Made by a program: the position numbers and the translations under genes
Origin: Berberis thunbergii
Taxonomy: Eukaryota; Streptophyta; Magnoliopsida; Ranunculales; Berberidaceae
Direction: 5' to 3'
Length of the DNA stretch: 64,000 nt
Assembly (NCBI GenBank): GCA_003290165.1
Contig: QNQO01000641.1
Location: 434,001-498,000, forward strand
The notes under the pieces: generated by a model
Told to the model about the DNA's origin: nothing
The model's input: only the letters and a program-made list of their open reading frames with translations
The model's database searches: none
Shown: positions 10,702 to 24,600 of the stretch, one piece after another
Numbering within the stretch: the stretch's first letter is position 1
Layout of the letters: every line of letters starts with the position of its first letter

Positions 10702-12860
10702 ATGGCAGGAGATCGCCCCAGGTCAATTGAAACTCAACAGTCTACCTTTTTTTATTGGGATGGCTATAGTAATAACTCTCCTCAAACACCTGTGGGTTTG
10801 AATGCCTTACCATCACCCAAGGTACAATCAAATCCCACTCCTCATGATGTTCCTACTCCCAATGTTGAAAACAATACTGTTAATAGTAATGTTCCTCTAC
10901 CACCACTACCACCAACAAGAAAAAGAAAGTTCACATCTGCATTATGGAATCACTTTACATTGATTACCATTAACGGTTTAGATAAAGTTAAATGCAATTA
11001 TTGTGGCACTTTGCTTGGAGGGGAGACTAGGAATGGCACAAGTCATTTAATTGACCATAGTAAAAGATGTCTAAGGAAGAGGGGTAGTCAATTGGACATA
11101 CAACAATCTATATTGAATGCTACCACATCGACTGGGTCGATTGCTGTTAGTGCTTCTGGGTTCGACCAAGAGCCTGCAAGAGAAACCGTTGCAAAAGCAA
11201 TTATATTGCATGAGTACCCCCTTTCAATGGTTGAACATTATGGTTTTAGAATGATGATGAGTGTTATCCAACCACAGTTCAAGGTAGTGTCTAGAAATAC
11301 CATAAAAAGTGATATCTTGAAGATTTATGATTATGAATGGGTGAAGACGTTGAAATTGTTGGAGAGAAACAAAAGTAGGATTGCAATTACTACTTATATG
11401 TGGACTGCGAGTAATCAAAAGAGGGGGTTTATGGCTATCACAACACATTTCATTGATGACAATTGGGCATTGCAAAGTCATTATTAGGTAAACATATTTT
11501 TTCTATTTGCATTTCATTGATGACAATGGGCATTTATTAATTAATATGTTCTACATTATTGCATATTTATTGCTACGTTCGTTTATGTGTCATGCCCTCA
11601 TACTACTGAAGTTCTTTGTGATGCATTAATGGATTGGAATTTGGATAGAAAGCTATATGCATTAACCGTAAATAATTGTTCAACTAATGATAGCATGGTC
11701 ACTTTTCTGAAAAGCAAGTTAGAGGTAGGCACCATGATGCTAGGGGGTGATTTATTCCACATGAGATGTTCTGCGCATATTTTAAATTTGATTGTTAAGG
11801 ATGGGTTGGAAGTTATAGGTGATGGTATTGAAAGGATTCGGAATAGTGTTGCTTATTGGTCTGCCACACCAAAGAGGGAAAAAAAGTTTCTAGAGGCAAC
11901 TAGATAGTTGAGAATTGAATGTAGTAAGAAATTGGCTTTAGATTGCAAAACAAAGTGGAATTCAACTTATTTGATGCTTCAGACTGCTATCATTTTTAAG
12001 GATGTATTTCCTAGACTGAAGCAACGCGATTCACAATATAAATCGTTGCCACGTGATGAAGATTGGTTGTTTGCATGTAAGATGTGTGAGAAGTTGAAAT
12101 AGTTTCATAAAGCAACCGAAGTATTTTCTGAAACAAAGTATCTTACGGCTAACCTTTTTTTTCCAAAGATTTCTTCGATTAAAAAGTCATTACATCGGTT
12201 TCATACTTCTAGTTATCCAGTGATAAGACAAATGGCATCAAATATAATTGAAAATTTTTGACAAGTATTGGAATGCAATCCATGGGATAATGGTTGTGGC
12301 AACTGTTTTAGATCCTCGTTTCAAAATGAAATTGATTGAGTATTACTTTTCCAAATTATATAATCAAGATGATGTACAACAAAAAATTCAAGAAGTTCGG
12401 AACTTGTGTTTTGAGTTGCTAAGTGAATATATGAGTTCAAGGTCTAGGGCAAGTTCTTCAGCAGATAGTCAGTCATATGTTAGCCAACCACAAAATGCAG
12501 TTGATGATGATCTTAGTAATTTTTTGTGGATTCTATGCGGAATCTGAGGATGGACCTAATAGTAATGTCAAGTCGGAGTTGGATTACTATTTGGCTGATG
12601 TTGTTTTACCTCCAGAACAGAATTTTGATATTCTGAATTGGTGGAAGACTAATGGAAGCAAATATTCGACTTTGAATCGGGTTGCTAGGGACGTTTTAGC
12701 AGTTCCAGTCTCTACAGTTGCTTTGGAGTTTGCATTTAGTACGGGTGGTAGGTTTGTTAGTCCACATCGCAACAGACTTCATTCAAAGTCATTAGAAGCT
12801 TTGATGTGTGCGCAAAACTGGTTATGGAATGATATTAGAGGTAATAAAGTCTTGCTATGA
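10702..12860 (+). pseudogene. hAT transposase pseudogene (BED zinc finger + hATC)
   Basis: The first open stretch (10702-11487) has a BED zinc finger: FTSALWNHFTLI, then CNYCG and the HLIDHSKRC motif. The catalytic-core remnant includes CPHTTEVLCDALMDW, LTVNNCSTNDSM and MRCSAHILNLIVKDG. The C-terminal hATC dimerisation domain reads FDILNWWKTNGSKY then VSTVALEFAFSTGGR. The frame is broken by a stop at 11485-11487 near a damaged intron, TAG at 11905-11907 and at 12100-12102 (both likely from CAG), a frameshift near 12258 and another near 12520. Short downstream exons may continue to about 13110. The protein belonged to the plant hAT/Ac-like (RICESLEEPER-type) group and cannot be active. Confidence 0.92.
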
Positions 12861-13920
12861 AATGTCTTATTTATTTTATGTTTGCTTTTTTTTTGAGAAA
12901 ATTAATATAACTTAACATTGTTTATCTTATGACAGATGAAACTTCTACTTCACCGTATGGGAGGTCCACCTATCAAAATGATGCAGATCCTCTTGAGGTA
13001 TATAAGTATTTAAATGAGCCTATAATGAACTATAATGATATATTTGGCCTTGCTAAAAGAAATTATTTTATGTTGTAGGAACAAAGTTGCATGTTGGTTT
13101 TATGAATGAAAAGTTGTGAATATTTTTTGTATTTGAAGGACTTGATAGAGGTAATGTAAAACAACGCCAATTTTTCTATTTGTTTCATATAGTTTTTTTT
13201 TTTTAAATAGAAACTAACTTAGAAATTTTTTATTTATTTCAGGTTGTGAAAGTTTTTGTAAAAACAAAGCGTGATGGAGGATTTTGTTGGTTGTCATCGT
13301 TTTGTTGTTGTTTTACTTTCACAATATTTTATACTTTACCTGTTGTTGAACATATTAACTTCGTGTTTTGTTAGACTATTGTGTCAACAAAATGTGTAGT
13401 ACTTGTGTAAGTTGAGCCTGTAATTTTTGAATACTTATACAGGTTATTGTTGATGTTATCTTCTATTTATACATGTTATATAGGTTATTACTATATAGGT
13501 TTAAATTTTATTGTCAGAATGTCAATGGATTGCTATTGTTGTTATGTTGTAAAAATTCTATTAGCAAATTTATTGTCAGAATGTCAGTGGATGATTGCAG
13601 ATTGCTATTGTTGTTATGTTGTAAAATATGTTATTGTTGTTATGCTATTGCTTATTGTTGTTGCCTATTGCTTATTGTTAAAAATTGTATTGTCAGGCAG
13701 GGCGGATTGGTTGGGGGGGGATTCAAAACCCACCAAGAAACCTATTTTATGCGGATATCCGGGGCGGGTATCCACAAATCCGTTTGAGGCAGGGGCAGTT
13801 TTAAAAAATAATAATAAACGGATATGCGGGGCGGATTTTGAGCCCTGCAATCCTCAGCGGGGAGCGATGGATTTGCTTAAATCCGCCCCAATCCGCCCCG
13901 TTGCCATCCCTAACATAGAG

Positions 13921-14848
13921 CTTCTAAACCATTGTTACTGAGCTATGGCAACATCCAAATAAGGCTTTCGATTGACCCCTAGTGCTGCAAGTCACTTTAG
14001 CAAGTACCCCATCAACAATATTTTAGGAACCTTCACCAAATTATTTATTATTATTGGGCGAGAGAGATAGCATCAGGAGTAGTGTTTGAGGGGAGTTGAT
14101 GAGTACCAGTTGTTGGTTAGCCAATCCAGTAGATTTGGGAGTTGTGGAAGAGGGGAGTGGTAGGAAACCTTTATAATAGCATTGGTATGGTTGGGTCTGC
14201 AACTGATTGAGTATGCTCAATCTGAGAAGAGGAAGGATTAAAATATTACACCCTTAGCAGCCAAAGCTGGAAGTGGATAGCAGATTTTCCCTCCCAAAGC
14301 ATTTTTCCAAAATGAAGTTTGACGAAACAAAGAACTGTTAGGTCGAAATGAACCAGATTCCAACCCAAAATGAGAAGTTCAATGGCTAATGTTAGCATTT
14401 GCTAACATGTGTCCAGAGCGAATAAAGGGACCAACTTTGTAGTTAGGGTACTTGTTTAGGTTTCATCTTATTTTTATGGGTAACATTATGAACTCTCACA
14501 AATAAAAATCCATTTGCTTCTTTAAGGATAGTTTTCAGCTGTCCTTCCTGTGTGAGTTTTCACTTTTCTATCTCAATCTAGTTGGAAATGAAAGTGCGGA
14601 TGTCTTTTTCTATTTGATGATTTACTCCTTAGTGGCATAAATGCAGAGAGTTTTATTTTCTCTTGACCATGTTCTGAGTAGGAACCAAATGGAACAATTA
14701 GTAATGCTTGAAAGTAAATGTAATTAAGAAACTTAAATACTAACTGCACATGGTTCCATATATATCGATTGCATAGCTAGAAGCTAAAACCATTAGAATG
14801 ATGAATATTATAAACCACTTAACCAAAGATAGGTAGTAATTACCCTTT
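13921..14848. other. Intergenic between hAT-1 and the RFWD3 3' end
   Basis: No coding content recognised. The part next to 14849 is the presumed 3' UTR of the minus-strand RFWD3 gene. Confidence 0.5.
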
Positions 14849-17800
14849 TCACGAGATCCTTGCGGAGAAAATCTGCAGCCGGTCCTCACTTGTACAGCCA
14901 AGTATACTCCTGCCTACGGAAGTTGCATATTTTACATCGTGAATAGGATTCTGATGTGGTCTAAAGCACTGAACAACCCTTAACAACGGCAACTCACGCA
15001 GGCTCAATCCATTGGTTGCTTCATCCCCATATGCAAACAAAGGATTGCAATTGTCTATACTGATAATTGCAGACTTTGGCAAACGGATATTACTCACGTT
15101 GGCAGGAATCGGTGCCAAATTCAGATAATTGCTGGCGTCTACTCTGTTGATAATAACGTGAGAACCTAGTACTCCTCGGCTCGTAGAGGGTGAATATTGG
15201 GAACTGGGAATATCAATCGATGCCTGAACTTTGGGACGAAAGGAAGCAATGATATCATCATTCAAAGGACAATGAGCAAGCGATATGCATACACCTTGAT
15301 TTTCCGTACCAGGAACAACAAATGGCCTTCAATGAACCAGTTGAAATGTAAGTGCACATATCATTACAAGTGGGTGGGTGGGATCTGGCAGCCATACCAA
15401 AAAACAAAAGTAATATGCTGCCATCAAAAATAATATGCATGAATGTTTCATGTTTTCCTCAGGCACATAATACATACATTCCACTATTTTATTATAATAG
15501 AAATGAAGTAGGACTAGTTAATAACTCAACATCCATCAATTGTAAACATATTCATCAAATATAACACCAGATAGATCCATTATCATGACAAATAATTAAG
15601 ATCCAAGCATTTCTTGTGATGCTTCCTGGATTCTTTGCATTGGCATTCTCAAATTTTAAGTTTTAACGCTTTGGGTTTAACCAGGTTGCTCCACAAGTTG
15701 ATCAAAAGGCTCCCTAAAGAATGTCTTTCCTTTTGAAGAGAAACATGATGTCCAGAAGGAATCTTACAAGAGGATAACAAAATCGGATATTGCGGGGGGA
15801 AGTGGTAATATGCTAGAAGAATGATCTCTTAATATTGCTTTCTACCTTTGTCTAATTTGGGACAGTGATCAAAAACATAGCAGTGGAAACATTTTTTTAT
15901 GAGCTCATTGTTATGGAAAGTAAATGATATCATAAACTTTAATGAAATTTGTATCTGTTCTCTTTAGGGAGAAGGGTGATAAGTAAAAATGGAGTTGGTC
16001 AACTAATTATATAATTTCAGTTGCACTGTTTACTGAAATCTTGCTAGGTAGTGTTATGATTGTTTCTTTAATGGGTAGAAGCATGCAGCTTCTTCCAGGT
16101 CAGATAAAATATTAATGATAATAAAAATATTATCAGTCGTAGAACTAGTATTACTTTTTGTATTTTTGCCTTTTTTCATATACCTAATTGATTATATACA
16201 TGTTGCAAAACCACTTATTTAGTATGCTAATAGAAAATTTACATGCATTTACAGGTTTGAAAAAAGTTAAGACTTTTTTTTATTCTTTTTTTAAGGATAG
16301 AGAGAGAGTGGAGCCCAAATTTCAACCAAGCATGATCAATATGTGCATCAAGTATGTGGTAAGGGCAGAAAAGTAGAGGACAAGCATAAACAGAATAAAA
16401 CCTCGTATACAGGCAGAGACCAACCTTTCTCTAAGACCACCAGTGTTCCAAACACATGGACCAACAGAAGAAGCACTTAAAACTGATCTGATGCCAGACG
16501 GAGTAGGGAATTTATGCACAAGCGAATGTAAAGTATGAATAGGGTTATTGGAAACGCCTTCTATGGATTCCATTGGCCTTGCTGTTTGCCGCATATCAAA
16601 TACCAAAAGCGCGCCATTCTGAATAGGTTTACAAATATAAGGATGTTTAGAATCATGACCCAACCAATCCAAATTAAGAACATAAAACCAATTTTCAAAG
16701 ATATACATAAAAACACAATGCATAATAGCACCTGTAGTCCAGCATATAGATGATGTGAACTGTTAAGATCCCATGAACATGACCAAGCAGGAACCTGCAA
16801 GTAATACCAACGATGTTGATGAAACCTTTGATATACAATAACAAAGTTTGATGAAGTTATCTTCCCCTTGAATTTGTATTAGAACACCATGTAAGGGCAG
16901 TGCATTGTAGTTAAGGAGTTGAGGCAGAGGCGAGGTGGACGGGACTAAAAAAGCCTCAGAGGCGGTCTTAACATTTTTTTAAAGATTTTTTAAGAAAAGA
17001 TAAAAAAAAAAAATAAGAAGGCAGATGGCAGAACAAGAACAAGAACAGATCAGGAGAAAACACAATAGCCTAGTTGTTATGTGTTATAACAAATTTATCT
17101 TTTTTTCAGCAAAATATAAATAGCTTTATGTTTTCATGTTAAAATGGAATGCCATAAGGAAAAAATCATCGAGCATTTTTAATGAATTTCATTTGACAAA
17201 AATCTAGTTGGCTAATTGTAGGTGAGATAAACCATCCAGTGAGTTTTTTTTTTTCTAATTAGCATCATTTAAGTGTGATAATCTGTAAAATAAAAATTTT
17301 GGGCCCCATAGGTACCTATGACAGGCCATCCTAAATTTGGTTTCATCTCTACTTGGTGAAAAAGAAAATGTAACTTAGCATGTTCACGAGTTAACTTGCC
17401 AAAGAATCCACAACGAGGGCGTTTCTTTGATTAAGAGGCAACGTGGTAGGGTTTCTACTAATTGCTTTGGCTTAAGTCCCTACCATCAGACTTCATATGA
17501 AGTCTGTTAACAGAACAGGAAAAAAAAAAAAAAAAGGCAGCAGAAGAACAGATCGGAAATAAAAAAAACACAGAAGAAAAAAGCAGCAAAAGAAAACAAG
17601 AGAAGAAAAAGAAGGCAACAGAAAAAGAAGATAGAAGAAGAAGAAGAGAGAAGATCGGAGAAAGAGAAGAAACAAGATAAGAGAATGTACCTGATTTGAA
17701 GGAGAAGAAGCTGAATACACATAGCAGCAACCAATCTCTTATGTCTTAACCCAAGTAACAACTCATTCTCCTGTCTAAATACCCCTCTTAACTAGGGGTG

Positions 17801-20800
17801 GATATGAAATCTTGTACCGATCCGGTCTGACCTGGACCGTAATGGTCTCGTCCCACTCTCGATTCAAACCGGGTCCAACCGGTTCATGTTGATTTTTTCC
17901 TGATCCCGATTTCGAACTGATTTGAACCAAGACGGAACCAATTTTGGTCCCGTCCCTATCCGGTCTATCCCGAATATTATAAATCCAAGCCCAATTCAAT
18001 ACCATCTCCTTTAACATCCAGTTATAATTTAAACTACTTTCTTCTCTCTATTGTTCCATAACACAAAACAATGAAACAAGTCATTCTGACACCCATCATA
18101 ACTCCCAACAATCTTTTCCCCATTTTCACCTGTCTCTCTCACATTTAATACCAGCACCCATTATGAGTTTAAAGTATTTTCTTTTCTTTTCCTCCCCATC
18201 TTTTACTTTGTTTCTTCTTTCCACTTCAAATTCATGCAAATATGAGGCCAGCCAGAGAAGATCAAGGACGAGAAGAATCCATTACTTTGTTTACTCGTCT
18301 TTTTTTACTGCAGCTATATTTCTATTATATAGTAGCTCTTGGAATGAAATAAGCTTCTCCACCGAAGAGTTCTCCCCGGGAAGAAGGGTCGATCTGCAAC
18401 GGAATTCGGAGAGATTCATGCCAAAATTCGTCGTAGGAAGCAACTTTCCGCCGGGGGGGAGGGGTGTTGGTCAGTTGACAAAAAAACACCGGTCCGAGGA
18501 CGGAGCGATCTTTCACGGTGGCGGAAGCGTTTGCTTGAGCGAGGGTTTGACGTCGCCGAAATGCAAAGAGAATGACGAAGGCTTAGTTTCGTTCTTGTCG
18601 TCGTCGTCTCCTCCATCTGGTGGAAGTGAAGTAAGCTCTAGTTTTCATTAAAAAAATAACAGTTTTCAAAAAAAATAACTGGGATGGCATGGTCCTGACT
18701 CGGACAGTCCCGATTAAACCGGGACCAACCGGGTCAACCAAAAAAATTTTGCTTTCCCAACACATACCGGTCTCGTTTCACTGTGTCGAGACCGGGATAA
18801 GCCCAATCCCAGACCGACCCGGACCATGCCCACCCCTACTCTTAACCCTAATAGATAAGTGGGCTGCAAATGGGCTTTTGGTATTTACAGAGTATGGGTT
18901 GTTATTTTGGGTGAGGCGATCCGAAGCGTTTGAGGCAAGTGAAGCGTGAAGCGGGGCAAGGCGAACGCCTCAATTCACCGCTCCGCCATGCGCCATTTTG
19001 AGGCGGTACTCTGCCAAAACGCCTTGAGGCGTCTCAGGCACGCCTAGGCGACTGCCTTAACGACACTGGAGCAGTGCGGTATTTAACAACAAAACCTTTG
19101 AAGTGTGCATGGTAAAAACAATTGGATATGTTGGTGCCATTCAAGAAGCTGTTCGTCTGACGACAACCTTATCATAGGTTTATTATGTCTAATGATTGTT
19201 TGATATACATTTGATTAAAATATGACATGTGATATATTGAAAAGTGAATGATATTGAAAGTTTAATTAGATTTTGGTAACTAGTCTGCACAAAAACACAA
19301 CCACACATATTTGTATGTATTGCGAAAATATTATGTTGAAGTGTGCATGGTATAAACAATTGGATCTGTTGGTGCCGTTCTGGAAGATGTTCGTCTGACG
19401 ACAACCCTATTATAGGTTTATTATGTCCAATGATTGTGTCATATACATTTGGTTAAAATGTGACATGTGATGTATTGAAAAGTTATTGATATTGAAAGTC
19501 TAATTAGATTTTGGTAACCAGTCTGCACAAAAACACAACCACACACACATATATCATATATGTATGTATTGCGAAATTATTATGTTGTTTTTATTTATTT
19601 TTTGTAACTACTCTGAAGCCTTTTGCAATTGATACACGTTTTTTTATTTTTATTTTAAAGAAGACTCAATTTTTTTCTTGTATATGGGGATAGTCCATTA
19701 TACCTTCTGATGGTTATCAATGCTATAAATTTGCTAGAAACTCCTCTAAAATCCGAATGTTTGTCCTTTGGACAAGAGATGTAAAGGCATTTTCCAACCC
19801 CTCAAAAGGTATTCAACGGACTGGGAAGCCACCAATATCATCTTGAACAAAACCATAAAATAATTACAATCACAATAAAAAATACGAGTGATGCACTTTC
19901 AGAAAAAGCCCCACACATACCACAATTAAAATCAATATGCACTCCCACTACCCCGCTATCAGAACTTTCATTGATAGAGTTCTATTCCAATATCCACATG
20001 AAGACTCTACACAATCTCCTTTTGCCATATAAATAATTACAATCACAATAAAAAATACGAGTGCTGCACTTTCAGAAAAAGCCCCGCACATACGACAATT
20101 AAAATCAATATGCATTCCCACTACCCCGCTATCAGAACTTTCATTGATAGAGTTCTATTCCAATATCCACATGAAGACTCTACACGATCTCCTTTTGCCA
20201 TATACATATTTAACCATGAAGTTGACAAAGTCTAAAAGGTGCATTTTCCAAATTTTTTAACTACCTGAGAATCCCTTTACTTTCATCATACCCAATACCA
20301 AATCAGATTTTCTTTTATAAATTTAGTTTATGACAGTGATATTTTTTTACTCTGCCAATTTCATTTTTAGATTCTTCTCATTTTATCTTTCTTTCTCAAG
20401 CATGTGTCCAAAATTGTACCTAGTTGCACCTTCATAGTCATGATGGATCCTCTAAGGACCAAAGAATAGACGTTACACTAGCACACACTAAACCACAATT
20501 AAAAAAACAAAATTATAATTATAAAATAATAAAAATAATAAAATAATAAAAATAAACTGAAATTTAGAATACTCAATTGCCTCTTTTTATATGGGAAAAA
20601 TCACTTAGTTTGGCTTTATGACTCTATATTGTAGGGTGGATCTCGAAAGATATGAAATATCTTATATGTATGCTTATTATCCCCGTCGACGACCTTGCCT
20701 GCTTTGAAATAGGGGGAGATGAGCGAATTGTTCGAATCACTTGGTTATACTATTTAGGTAACACTGCTTAATTCTTTCTTGTAAAGAGACTGATAAATGA

Positions 20801-21616
20801 GAGAGCATGAAAATCCTAAACCTATGTCAAACGATTTCATACAGTAACATAAATATCAAGAAAAAGAAATGGCTTTACCAGCAAATCATATGACAGGACA
20901 ATATTGTTGCTCTCAGTGCTGCAATCAAATAAAAATAATAAATAAATGAGTTTCAAAAACAAATATATATCCAAATAACATAAAGGACAGTGCTCGAACA
21001 TAGAAATATGTATGTCTAGTTGGAGGAGTGGGTGGACCTGAGAACTGACAATTTCTTCCCCAGTGAAGCAAAAAGTGCAAGTCTACCAGAAGAAGGGGAA
21101 ACACGTACATCCTTAACAGCTTTGGTATTGGGAGGAAGTTGAATATTTTCATGTTCATATGGATAAACCAAGCTAATCTGTAGCAAAGGTTTTAAATCAA
21201 CAACTCCAAAAAATGGGTAAATCCTGGATTAACTTGCATGCAAATAAGGTTGAACCCAGCTTTCATATAACCAAAAGACTACCTTGGTAAGAACATAATC
21301 TCCACCCATTCCAGGTAGCCTTCGTGCAAGAATCAGAATTTGATTAGAAGCATCTATGTCAAGAATCCGTGCTCCATCAACAACTAACTCTTCCTGAAAG
21401 ATTAGAGCTGTTAGATGCACAGGATTGACAGAAAGGTTAATGGAAGTTAATCATTTGTAAATAGCAATTCAACTCAAACTGTGAATGTCTGAAGCTTACA
21501 TCAAGTGAAGGCAGCATTTGCATAGGTCTTTCTTATCTTTTCCATGTGAATTGCAATTCTTCTATATGGATTTTCTTTACAAAAGACACTCTTAGGTTCC
21601 CCCCACATATTACCCC

Positions 21617-21648
<32 letters not shown>

Positions 21649-24600
21649 AAAAAAAAAAAACTTTAATAATAATAATAATATAGCAAAAAATATTTATATA
21701 TATGTGTGTAATTTAACTAAGAAAATACAAAAAGGGGATTCAAATCTATATTACAAATCAGGATGGTGTTTGAGGTTGGAGATAAAAGACGGGAGATTTA
21801 TCCAGATATAAGAATCTAACGAATCACATAGAACTTAAAGCACCAAGAGTGCATGGGTTCGATTCTCATACCCAACATTTTGATATTTATTTATCTTGAT
21901 ATTTAAAGTAGACTAAACTCCATATATCATGTTAAACTTTTATTGTGCCAACGGCACGAAGAATACCCTAGTAAACTACAAGAGCTAATACAGAAGCCAC
22001 AAATGACAAAAAATATTCATAAAAAAATAGATAAATAAATAAAAATAAAAATAAAAAGATAACTGCAATTACTACGTAATCTTCAAAATGATAAAGTAGA
22101 CTCCAAAAAGAATTTGCACCAACTAACAAGAAGCTCTTTATCTCTGGTCTGCAATCACCCAATCCATCTCATGGGTTTGACTGTTAAAAAAAATAACAAT
22201 CCTCATTTTCCTCCAATTAAATCCCCCAAAGATGGTGAAAGAGTAAGAATCCACAATTTTTTCCTTTTGTATATTAACAACCCAAAAATAGTCAAAGGAC
22301 CAAGTCTGCATAACTTTTTTCCCTTTGTATATGATAGAAATCTAAATCTAAGTAATACCCTCAATGGAGTTTTCAGTTCATTCAAAGTCAAGTACAAACA
22401 ATGGCATTTATCCCTTATTTATAACTAAAATTGCTTGCTAGCCAAGCTTCCTAGCCCTAATTTTTATTGGACCCTACTTTCAACTATTATAATGGGCTTA
22501 ACTTGGCCCGACCCAACAATAAATAAACTAAATTTAATCCAAGTCTGCCTTGGTCCTGAATAACTCCTATTCCATCAGTATCCCACCACTGTCATCCGAT
22601 CACCATATGCATACATGCTGGAAAAGATAAGGGACAACGATAAAATGTGGATCATTTCCGCCCAAGCTTGTGTCGTCAAAGCTATGTCCCTGGGCATAAA
22701 TCCATCCATCACAACTGAGGCCCAAGTGAATAGAAAAGTTACGCAACTGGCAGACGCGGACACAATATGTAAGAACTTTGTGATGAGATTCACCCCTTTG
22801 TGGCTTCATCATGTCTCTACTACCCAACATACCACAACAACAATTTAATGCCCTGATGATCAATACGTCAATAACACAAGAAGTGCCACACAAAGATGTG
22901 AAAAGTGTATAAGATCTCAGATCTAATAATCCAATTAAACAGGAGATCACTAAAGAGGAAGATGAAGTACAACACTTCCGAGAACCCTCTCTAAAGAATA
23001 AGAAACTCCCAAAAGGATGCTCAAGGAAATGAAAGAATATCTTCCAAAATAAATAGCCCAAAAGTTGCTCCAAAGATATGAAGTTTGTGTCTCAAATCCC
23101 CTTTGAAAGCATCATTGAAGAAGGGAAGGGCACTGATACTAGGTTTTTTTATTATTATACCGATAAACACAAATGATATTTTCACATAAAAATATAAAAG
23201 TTTCCATAACTTGTTTTATAAATTTTTCCACAACTTACAACATACGTCATTGAACAGTCAGTTTTCAACTAGTTAGGGGTAGAGGAAATGGAATAGAAGA
23301 TTGAAAAGCAGGAAGAATTGGCATTTAACAAATAGTGCTTGTTATGTCGGTCAAAAGGAAGAGAGAAGAGACGATAATTTGAACAACTCCTATCTGATCC
23401 TTGCCAATGTCACAATTATTGAAAAGGAAATCCTCTAAACACTTTGCCCAATCGAAAGTGTTTTCCTTCACCTTTCTCCTTCTTCCACTTTCTTCCAAAA
23501 TCTATCCAACATTGCAATATTCAAGCCTTTCGTATGGTCAAAAAATTCATCAAGCTTTTCGGTCACCTCATACGACTTTCTCGTCTCTTCTCATTGATGA
23601 TAGGGTCTTTGGAACTTGCACCTACTACCTCAGGAAAGAAATTTTGGACAGGCCTAACCAAAAAGCTCTATCACATTACAGCCGCCACAGCTATTGAATC
23701 AATCGCCTTCCCTCTAATAAAACACTACCAAAAAGTTGTTCTTAGACAAATTTGAGACATTATGGACAGGGTTATTTGCCTTAGAATCACGCCCCACTCC
23801 AGTGTCAAAAGATAGGCATATTACAAAGAGAAAGATTCATTCTTATAACTAAAAAAATTGTTTTGGACCAATTGGATGCCCTTTTTTCAGCAATGTCCAT
23901 TCCAATTGTGTGATCCTTAGGGCCAAATAGGACCCTAATCTGTCACCAAATCTTTGAATTTCCCAACATATACTCCATTTGTGTTAAATTTCTTCCACCA
24001 GGTTCAGCAACTTTGTTTCCTCCATGACCACCAAACAGACTTTCTTCTTAAGTTGATTGGATCAATTTGGCTTTCTTCTTCAGTCGATTGGATCAATTCA
24101 CCGATCCACGTTCCCATCCGTGACTCACGCTTCGCTTTCTCTACAACCATTTCTCAGTTTTCAAGAAGATTTATAATCAAATTAGCTTTGAACATTAAAC
24201 CAACCGTGAAAAGCATAAACCTTGTGCTCTAAGGTCCAACAATAGTCTTTTACTTGAAGTGAGCATCTAAAAATTTTACTTGCTTTGCCGCTTCTACCTG
24301 TCAACTTGACAATCAGAGAATCAACTCAACAATCCTAGAACACTATAATTTAGCTTTGGAATGAAATTAGATGCACCCACATGCACGTCCATGCATACAT
24401 GTCAGAGTCGCATGCATGTATATATAACAGCTCACATACCATCCACTATATGTCTTAACAGCTAAGCTTGCACATTCTGGCCTTTTCTTTTTGTAAGTAT
24501 ATGGTTCTTTTTTTTTCCTTTTGCTGGTAGGCCAACCCAGACTACGACAAACAAATAAATAAAATATTAAATCATTAGCAACATGAAGTCAACCATCAGT

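Larger units (their letters stand above)
8600..13912 (+). mobile_element. Decayed autonomous hAT transposon (hAT-1)
   Basis: The right end is clear: read inward from 13912 it is 'tagggatggcaacggggcgg', a terminus typical of one plant hAT family, preceded by GC-rich subterminal repeats of 'ggcggat' and 'ggatatcc' type (13690-13900). The left end is degraded. Similar subterminal motifs occur at 8535-8700 and a weak terminus-like 'tggacatggc' begins at 8602. No target duplication matching acatagag (13913-13920) was found on the left. The transposase pseudogene lies in the middle; the roughly 2 kb before it is 5' UTR/intron-like sequence. Confidence 0.8.

Noticed and set aside
17458..17761. Three overlapping minus-strand frames rich in serine, phenylalanine and leucine
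   Set aside because: They come from a GA-rich low-complexity block inside a hAT element; no domain, start context or homologue is apparent.
19861..20209. Tandem unit read on the minus strand as a possible zinc-binding reverse-transcriptase tail of a LINE
   Set aside because: Only a short cysteine-containing peptide resembles it and stops interrupt it; reported only as a tandem repeat.
21830..21880. B-box-like 'gggttcgattctcatacccaac' suggesting a tRNA or SINE
   Set aside because: No cloverleaf, A box or flanking repeat could be found; a chance match or an old remnant.
22600..23073. Minus-strand 157-codon frame in RFWD3 intron 7
   Set aside because: No recognisable retroelement or host domain; it may be a retroelement scrap but cannot be supported.
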